Shown one piece after another: positions 59,755 to 64,000 of a DNA stretch of 64,000 nucleotides; positions within the stretch are counted from its first letter, which is position 1; each line of letters starts with the position of its first letter. Made by a program: the position numbers and the translations under genes. This DNA is from Saccoglossus kowalevskii (lineage: Eukaryota > Hemichordata > Enteropneusta > Harrimaniidae), in NCBI RefSeq assembly GCF_000003605.2, contig NW_003143305.1, positions 30,551-94,550 on the forward strand. The letters run 5' to 3'. The notes below the pieces were generated by a model that worked only from the letters and a program-made list of their open reading frames with translations, searched no databases and was not told the DNA's origin.

Positions 59755-60960
59755 CTGAATACTAAATTACAGGGCGATGGACGTCACGCCACGTGTGCGC
59801 GAAAATATGTCTCATATCAACTTGATATGACTGTTTATTTTATCCTTTTACACCACCTCCAAAATAAAAGTACCGTTCTAATCTCGACAATTTTTTTTTT
59901 CGTTCTTGCCTGTAATATTAGGTTTTTGAAGGTGACTAAATAAACCAAAAAACGTGCGTTTAAAGTTTGTTTGTCAGCCGGAAATACGCCCCTTGAAATA
60001 CTTCGAGCGTTGGTATTCAGTGGGGGAAAAACTAAGTACATTTGTAGAGGTTGAGCCCATAAAAAGTACAATAAAACGTACCAACCTGTTGGCACCAGGT
60101 GAGGAGTTACAAACAATGCATTTCGCTGTCAGAATGCTTGGTGCAATCAGTTTACTCCATTATACAATACATCCATGGCTTGATGAAAAAAGGAGGGTGA
60201 GACACAGACACATCTCTGGTAATCACGTGGTCGTGCTAACGACTGCAGCGATTGGCTGATCATATGTCGCCAATGCCTTTTGACTCGTTTGTAACCTTGT
60301 GTAGTAGGGGTAGGACGGTGCAGCTAGGGATTACCTCGGTTGACTGCTTGTGTGAATAAAGTGACACGGGCCCGGTAGTGGCATTCATGCGGTATATGGG
60401 TACCCATGCTTGTTTCCCATTTTCAAAAAATGCCCCTTTTCTCTGATAATTTCTCATAAAACACCCTCTATTTATACTAAATCAATGAGAAATTTCAGGT
60501 AAAAAAGACATTTTTTCCCAAAATCTGGGAGCTTGTATTTGTACACATTTAATAAATAAAGAATAACTTTTCTTATCCTTCTGGACCGTGCTGTGGATGT
60601 TGCTCTACTGACAGAATATAGCGACCATCCAATGTCTGATTGTGATACTACGTAAATGACTGGGTGAAAGAATCATGCCGACCAGTGTTATTCGAGCGCC
60701 GGTTACGTATGCATTCTGGCATTGCGTTGCCGGGATCGTTGAACGCCACATTTCGACCCCTTTTTTACGATTTCACGGACCATGGTATTCAACAAAAATA
60801 ACCCCCTTTCTCCGAGAATATAGGAACGCAGATGCGTACAAGTTTTTGTTTCTGGAAGTGCCTCCACCGGCGACATGGGAAGGATCTGAGAAGTATGCAC
60901 CACGTCCTGACTGAAGTGAGATGAAAATTAATGATGGTATGGAAAAACAATAAACACACC
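59755..60960. other. Less AT-rich stretch with open frames on both strands
   Basis: Composition rises in GC and CpG (for example GACGTCACGCCACGTG at about 59769). Overlapping frames occur at 59835-60259 and 60675-60914. No family or splice structure could be fixed. It may hold a promoter or first exon of the neighbouring minus-strand gene's opposite partner, but nothing is certain. Confidence 0.3.
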
Positions 60961-60978
60961 GTAACAGTACGTTTCAAA

Positions 60979-61590
60979 CTATTTAATTTTCAAAACTATA
61001 TAACAAAAAAAACCCCACAAACATTGTTGTTGTTGTATCAAGAAATCCCGCTGATCGCATGTAGTGCATCTAGTCTCTTCTGAATCATCCTCTATCAGCG
61101 GCTTCAGTTCAATGTGTAGTTTTAGAGTTTTTTTCGGAAAGTTCAATCTCCACAGAACATCTGCCAATGTAGGATTTAGTCTCATATATGGCGGCAATTG
61201 CTGTATTAGCGGGTTTTCGTACACTATCCAGATGAATAATGACGTCGCCGCCTCGCATAAGATTCTGCTCATTGTTCCATCGTTTAAATTCTATTGATAA
61301 ATAAAAAGAAATAATAATGACGATGACGCGTATCGAAATAATCGATTCAATAAATATACTACTACGTACCGTAAGGGAATGTTTCAAACCCTCTTTGCAC
61401 AATACATCAAATTTCAGGCAGTATTCAGTATCGCAGCATTGACAATACATAAGTGTTAGCTTCTCTCTCTTGTGACATTCTTTTTTTTTAGATGTTTGTT
61501 GTGCAAGGTGACAGTTCCGAACATTGAATGTCACTGTAGTCTCTCCTGACTTTTTTTTGTATGTGCAAATTGCAAGTGTGGCACACTCAC
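60979..61590 (-). CDS. Two exons of a candidate host gene, cysteine-rich
   Basis: Exon A (61590-61370) follows an acceptor CCCACCCTAG and stays open to a strong donor (ACG/GTACGT). The 79-bp intron (61369-61291) ends in a fine acceptor (T-rich, ATCAATAG). Exon B (61290-60979) continues in phase 0 to a TAG. Exon A has about nine Cys, ending 'MYCQCCDTEYCLKF'. The CC-x4-C spacing resembles the last disulfides of Ly6/uPAR or activin-receptor-type three-finger domains. Exon B has a hydrophobic stretch ('ATSLFIWIVYENPLIQQLPP') and 'EDDSEETRCTTC'. The gene is incomplete at its 5' side, where an old LTR lies just upstream (61619). Phase-consistent splicing makes it the best host-gene candidate; the three-finger idea is tentative. 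Confidence 0.4.
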
Positions 61591-61618
61591 CTAGGGTGGG
61601 GGTCGACCCTTTTGATGT

Positions 61619-61940
61619 TAAAGTGAGGGCAGAGTCTTGCTTTTGTTGTGGCTTTCTCTAGGTGGGTATTTAAACACACACATGTTTGCAATCTGAGGTG
61701 AATCTTAGAAATGGTAGCAATAGCATACACTATATTCTTTAGGTTCAGATCAGACTGCCAAAGTTCCCGGATGTTCGAAAGTGGGAACTTCGGTAACTGC
61801 TAGGAGCCTCCGGCGATACGTCATATCACATCGGCCATTTATTCTACACTCTTCTCCGTTGATGGTTGCACTCTTCTGTAGTTCTCCTTTCCAGTAACAG
61901 GCCATGTGATCTAGGCTGGTATCGCCTAGGTGTCAAATCA
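61619..61940 (-). mobile_element. Old Gypsy fragment: LTR plus adjacent 3' internal sequence
   Basis: 61619-61848 aligns with the 228-bp LTRs of the full element. 61849-61940 continues into the internal sequence next to the 3' LTR (shared ending 'TATCGCCTAGGTGTCAA', compare 41264-41283). It therefore is the 3' end of an older related insertion. Divergence is larger than for the solo LTR at 58033. It lies about 30 bp upstream of the candidate host exon at 61590. Confidence 0.8.
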
Positions 61941-62067
61941 AATGCATTGTTACATGATATGGAATAACTAACAGAACGAAAATTAACATCCATCATTTTC
62001 CAATGCATCTGATCAGTTGGTCCATCAGTCTATTTAACCTATACAAATGGGGGATGCGTAGTGCCGA

Positions 62068-62404
62068 TCAGTCAGTGGCTCCCAAATAAATGAACAGCCT
62101 ATACACAAACATTCCACTCATGATAATGGGTTTCACTGTGGCATTATTCCATTCAGTTGGTAGCTGTTCTTCCGGAAACAAGTTTTTAAATTGTTCCCTC
62201 TGCAAGTTGCAAAGTTGATTCATTTTTTGCACATATGTGGGAGTAATGTACCAATTCTCACCAAATTCTCTAGAGATAAAATAGGTCAGCCAGATGTATA
62301 TTTTCTCCCACCTTGCTTCCCTTCCCAATGTAGTTATGGCGAAGGTGAAATTTTCTTTCTGGGCATTCGGATTTCTCCCAAAGTACAACAGGGATATGAT
62401 CTTT
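62068..62404 (-). CDS. Unidentified reading frame
   Basis: An open frame of at least 106 codons with protein-like composition and many aromatic residues ('ARWEKIYIWLTYFISREFGE', then 'QLCNLQREQFKNLFPEEQLP'). It ends in a short hydrophobic tail at a stop at 62068. A second open stretch in another phase lies directly upstream (62560-62400). It could be a terminal exon or a decayed mobile-element piece. No family recognised. Confidence 0.3.
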
Positions 62405-62660
62405 CAAGCAGTGCACCTTGACGGAACGCGTCCATACACCACATCCAGGAAGCGGCTGGCTGTGACGGTGCAGGAAACTTTACCACACACTTTGGAGCCG
62501 ACTTCACCCCTCCGGAATGTTCTACTTTCGCAGCCTAGTCACAGATTTTTAGAAGAAAAAAAAAAGAATTAGTAGAAATGTTTCTGTTTTGGACGGATTA
62601 TTGATATAAAATAATGTCTTTATTACAAAAATGCTGAAAAACCGTGATTTTTTGCCTTAG

Positions 62661-62900
62661 TTATTTTTTTACTGGCGAAAAGCTGCGAAATCGGTAAATG
62701 TGGTTGCACAACTTCCCTCTATCATATACACCCAGCGACACTGATGCCAGCTGACTGTGCCACGTCTTGCCTTCTGCTATGAGCATTCCGTGAAGGAAAA
62801 CATTTTGTGACTGACTGACAGTTTTAGATTCCAAGTGTGAGAGCTGAGGCTCGCATGTATGAATGAATTTTCTTGGATATTCTAATTTATAATTTTTCAA
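62661..62900 (-). CDS. Unidentified short frame
   Basis: 79-codon frame with ATG, hydrophilic start ('NYKLEYPRKFIHTCEPQLSH') and no recognised motif. Listed only because it lies on the same strand as the neighbouring frame 62068-62404 and could be an upstream exon of it; no splice junction was established. Confidence 0.15.
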   Translation of the reverse strand: MKNYKLEYPRKFIHTCEPQLSHLESKTVSQSQNVFLHGMLIAEGKTWHSQLASVSLGVYDRGKLCNHIYRFRSFSPVKK

Positions 62901-62909
62901 GTCGGCTAG

Positions 62910-64000
62910 AATTCTCTAAAAGCAGCACTTTCAGTCAAAATTTTGCATTAATGGTAGATGACAAGGGTCAAACAAAAAATATTACGTAATAATAAAACCC
63001 GAGTTCCATTAGGCATTCAAAGTAGACGAATCTCATTGCCCAATCTGTAATTATTACAACAACGTAATTGTGGGGAAATCGGCAAAAATATAGTTCCTCC
63101 AATGAGTTTTGCAGATAACCGACCAAAGCGTGTACACTGCATTTGTGAAGATCAATGCAAACGAGTACGTTCTTTTTGCCAATTAAATGTGATACGTAGA
63201 ATTTGTTCAGTTCGCTGTAACAGATAGTCTCCGGTTTCCAGAATAATCAACTTTGAATGAATTCTCAAGCATACTTCGGCTACCAAATTAGCTATTTATA
63301 ACCAACGGTATGTATTGAAAAGTCATATATCATCTGAAATTCTATCAAAATCAGACGTCACATGGTATATAGGCATTTCATTGGATAGGCTATTTCTCTG
63401 TGACTTGTGATACTATATCAGAGCAATATATATTATAATTGTATTCGAGGTTGGCACACAAAGAAATAAGTTCTTCCAGTACAATTCGCAGTATCTTTGT
63501 GCAGGTTTTGTAGTATGCAGATCAAATGTGTGAGAAAATCTTGAATGTTCTGTTCACAGTAACGCAAAACATTGGATGGACTAGTTAATCTATGGCAGCC
63601 ATGATCTTTAGAAAGTATGTGCGAAACTAGTATTACATAGATAACCTTCATTGAAACATATTGTCAATTTTTATGCATTTCATTCCTGCTTGGACTCTTG
63701 ACAAATCGGAATAATCAAACTCACGAAATCAGTTCGTTTGGCTTAGTAGAACAACTACACAAATCATTCAAAAATATTAAAAATAACACGCACAAACCCT
63801 TGTAGAACTGCCACCTGCAGCAAACCTTTCTGATCAGATCCAGATTTTTTATTACATGGGGAGAAATATAAAACTGTGTTTTCTGTATGAAAAATATGAG
63901 TAAATATGAGGAAAATAAAAGTGCAAAAACTACATAGTACATTCTCTGTTGGTAAAACGATATCAAAAATAGCATGAATATGGCGAAGCACAAAATGTAT
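62910..64000. other. AT-rich non-coding stretch
   Basis: No gene, repeat or motif is supported. Confidence 0.5.

Noticed and set aside
1-64000. CRISPR arrays, riboswitches, prokaryotic operons
   Set aside because: No regularly spaced repeats or Shine-Dalgarno/operon layout; the window is eukaryotic in every recognisable feature.

Overview
The window looks like AT-rich nuclear DNA of an animal, most likely a marine invertebrate (mollusc, annelid, hemichordate, amphioxus or cnidarian grade; I cannot narrow it). The evidence is the mix of mobile elements: CACTA/EnSpm Tnp2, FLYWCH-MULE, hAT-like and pogo DNA transposons, CR1-like LINEs, a Penelope-like element and a Ty3/Gypsy element. Candidate coding pieces are short and carry animal-type splice signals. 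There are no operons, tRNAs, rRNAs or CRISPR arrays. Almost everything recognisable is a decayed mobile element, and no complete host gene is visible.

Layout. 1-9 kb: mostly featureless, with one 5'-truncated LINE (about 4.17-4.91 kb) that carries a 147-bp in-frame tandem duplication. 9-17 kb: two CACTA Tnp2 C-terminal fragments, the 5' end of a DIRS-like fossil, an unclassified repeat (copy A) and a MULE relic. 18-25 kb: a promoter-like segment at 18.9 kb, a decayed acidic 'PWR' reading frame, copy B of the unclassified repeat and a hAT-like fragment. 27.3-28.8 kb: a FLYWCH-MULE transposase gene lacking its catalytic middle. 30.7-32 kb: a CACTA Tnp2 fragment, then a 122-bp-period tandem repeat.

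33.7-37.6 kb: a Penelope-like element on the minus strand with RT and GIY-YIG parts. A complete minimal hammerhead ribozyme lies 3' of the coding region (33732-33771); this is the strongest structural find. A pogo/Tigger-like transposase relic abuts it (37.8-38.5 kb). 39.9-40.2 kb: a hairpin plus a 115-bp tandem duplication.

40.95-47.65 kb: a Ty3/Gypsy element on the minus strand with two 228-bp LTRs, a 4-bp target duplication (ATAC), PBS, PPT, a gag region with a ComEA-like helix-hairpin-helix start, and protease, RT, RNase H and integrase parts. It is broken and contains an assembly gap. Two older relatives of its LTR lie at 58.03-58.25 kb and 61.62-61.94 kb.

47.9-48.6 kb: a duplicated small reading frame. 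50.1-53.4 kb: a minus-strand stack of a CR1-like LINE tail, a PIF1-like helicase relic, a MULE catalytic-domain relic and another transposase C-terminus. 54.2-54.7 kb: an LTR- or promoter-like island. 60.98-61.59 kb: the best candidate for a host gene, two cysteine-rich exons joined by a well-formed 79-bp intron.

All family calls come from reading motifs by eye; no database search was run.
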